Shown one piece after another: positions 6,765 to 7,579 of a stretch of DNA of 7,579 nt (positions are counted from its first letter, which is position 1; each line of letters opens with the position of its first letter). The notes beneath the pieces were generated by a model, which saw only the letters and a program-made list of their open reading frames with translations, did no database searches and had not been told where the DNA came from. The position numbers and the translations under genes are program-made. The DNA is from Niastella sp. (GTDB lineage Bacteria; Bacteroidota; Bacteroidia; Chitinophagales; Chitinophagaceae), in NCBI GenBank assembly GCA_021154515.1, contig JAJKIL010000187.1, forward strand, positions 1 to 7,579. Direction: 5' to 3'.

Positions 6765-7217
6765 ATGAAATCGATTGCTGTAGTTATTACATTTATTACA
6801 TGGCTGGCTTCTGCATCCTGTACAACAAAAAAAACCACTTTCCCTATTGCCGGCACCTGGAAATTATTGTCCGGATCATTAATTGAGAAAGGCCACACCA
6901 CTGTTACTGATTACACCGGCAACAAACAATTCATCAAGATCATCAACGACACGCACTTTGCTTTTATGAGCCATGACTTAAATAAAGGCAAGGACACTGC
7001 GACTGCACTGTTTTCTGCAGGCGGTGGTAAGTACTCGATAAAAGATAGTATTTACACCGAGCACCTCGAATATTGCAGCGACCGCCAGTGGGAGAACAAT
7101 GATTTTCAATTTACGGTTACTATAAAAAACGACACCCTGATTCAACAGGGTGTTGAAAAAGTTGAAGGCACTGACATTAACCGATTGAACATTGAAAAGT
7201 ATATTCGAATGAAATAA
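6765..7217 (+). CDS. Lipocalin-like lipoprotein
   Basis: The 150-residue product starts with a hydrophobic signal ending in SASC, giving Cys19 as the likely lipidated residue; the Ser at -3 is not the classic Leu, but Bacteroidota tolerate this. The mature part resembles the lipocalin-like / DUF4488-type proteins common in Bacteroidota. It opens with IAGTWKLLSG (28-37, the GxW strand of lipocalin folds), followed by KIINDTHFAFMSHD (58-71), FSAGGGKYSIKDSIYTEHLE (83-102) and a final strand with IEKYIRMK. This predicts a small beta-barrel at the cell envelope; the ligand and role are unknown in this family. It is transcribed away from the efflux operon and ends 2 bp before a strong hairpin, so it is probably a single-gene transcript. 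No Shine-Dalgarno site is seen before ATG; upstream is A/T-rich. The family call is from recognised motifs and has not been searched. Confidence 0.88.
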   Translation: MKSIAVVITFITWLASASCTTKKTTFPIAGTWKLLSGSLIEKGHTTVTDYTGNKQFIKIINDTHFAFMSHDLNKGKDTATALFSAGGGKYSIKDSIYTEHLEYCSDRQWENNDFQFTVTIKNDTLIQQGVEKVEGTDINRLNIEKYIRMK

Positions 7218-7219
7218 AA

Positions 7220-7249
7220 AAAGCCCCCGATGTTGCGGTCGGGGGCTTT
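7220..7249. terminator. Bidirectional rho-independent terminator
   Basis: An 11-bp perfect stem, AAAGCCCCCGA (7220-7230) with TCGGGGGCTTT (7239-7249), encloses an 8-base loop. On the minus strand the stem runs into seven T (7222-7216), an excellent terminator for the gene ending at 7458. On the plus strand it starts 2 bp after the lipocalin-like gene stop and ends in CTTTAG, a shorter tail. Placement between two convergent genes fits use by both. Confidence 0.9.
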
Positions 7250-7315
7250 AGCTAATTTCCCGGTGTCTCCTGACATACGACGGGAAGCCATTAAAATGTA
7301 CCGGATTGGAACGGC

Positions 7316-7429
7316 GGATATTGGATCTTTGGATATTGGATCTCCGGATACTGGATCTTAGGATATTGGATTCAGGATATTGGACTTTGGATATTGGATT
7401 TTGGATATTGGATTTTGATATTGGATCTT
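7316..7429. repeat. 7-bp-period tandem repeat array, GGATATT/GGATYTT type
   Basis: Sixteen units, nearly all beginning GGA, alternate between GGATATT-like and GGATCTT/GGATTTT-like forms, giving eight dimers. The first three dimers are 15 bp (7+8), the next four are 14 bp and the last is 13 bp, so the period tightens from left to right. The array lies in the 3' flank of the partial minus-strand gene, between its stop and the terminator hairpin. It forms an artificial open frame on the plus strand with repeated Ile-Leu-Asp residues. Confidence 0.92.
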
Positions 7430-7457
7430 GCCTTTCTGATATTAAATCAGAATTAGT

Positions 7458-7579
7458 TTATCTTGAATACATCAAGGTACCGAAGCCAAGCTGGTCGAAA
7501 CCACCGCTGTTTGGTCCATAGTCACCACCGCCGCCTTCGGGAGCAGTTGTATTAACTCCCAGGAGGGTGTAAGGCGCTA
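7458..7579 (-). CDS. C-terminal end of an unrecognised protein (partial)
   Basis: A minus-strand frame enters from the window edge (first complete codon 7577-7575) and ends at TAA 7460-7458, giving 39 residues: APYTLLGVNTTAPEGGGGDY, then a segment containing GPNSGGFDQLGF, ending in LMYSR. The Gly-rich, Asp/Asn-containing sequence looks like the end of an exported or surface protein, but I do not recognise a family. Support for it being real is the uniform protein-like composition, the other minus-strand frame being closed by a stop near the edge, and the strong minus-strand terminator downstream at 7220-7249. The start and most of the gene lie beyond the window. Confidence 0.6.
   Translation of the reverse strand, partial: APYTLLGVNTTAPEGGGGDYGPNSGGFDQLGFGTLMYSR

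Noticed and set aside
7316..7429. Array considered as a CRISPR
   Set aside because: Units are 7-8 bp with no spacers and no cas genes; it is a simple tandem repeat.

Overview
The window looks like chromosomal DNA from a Bacteroidota bacterium, most likely Chitinophagaceae (Chitinophaga/Niastella-like). This rests on an RND efflux operon in which both the adaptor and the outer-membrane factor carry lipoprotein signals, a Bacteroidota-style lipocalin-like lipoprotein, the lack of strong Shine-Dalgarno sites, and short 7-bp tandem repeats between genes. The family-level placement is inference from remembered sequence style, not from a search.

Layout. Positions 1-106 hold nothing assignable. A rho-independent terminator (107-161, minus strand) closes a three-gene minus-strand operon covering 192-5969. 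In transcription order the genes are a periplasmic adaptor lipoprotein (5969-4887), an AcrB-type HAE1 RND pump (4785-1612) and an OprM/NodT-type outer-membrane factor (1625-192). Pump and outer-membrane factor overlap by 14 nt. Adaptor and pump are separated by a 101-bp gap made mostly of two different 7-bp tandem repeat arrays flanking a small hairpin. Upstream, on the same strand, is a small secreted hypothetical protein (6521-6126) with an acidic run. A 243-bp divergent intergenic region separates it from a plus-strand lipocalin-like lipoprotein (6765-7217). A strong hairpin terminator (7220-7249) follows and probably serves transcription from both sides. Beyond it is a third 7-bp-period array (7316-7429), then the C-terminal end of an unrecognised minus-strand gene (7458-7579, cut by the window edge).

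How the genes work together. The three operon products form a standard tripartite envelope-spanning efflux system: proton-driven inner-membrane pump, periplasmic adaptor, outer-membrane channel. No regulator gene is present, so control must come from elsewhere or from the roughly 150-bp leader region before the adaptor gene. The pump keeps one TM4 aspartate, the TM10 lysine and the TM11 threonine of the AcrB proton relay, but has Asn where AcrB has its second TM4 aspartate.

I do not see a new multi-gene system. The least explained signals are the three 7-bp-period arrays with different unit sequences, and the small secreted protein upstream of the efflux operon.
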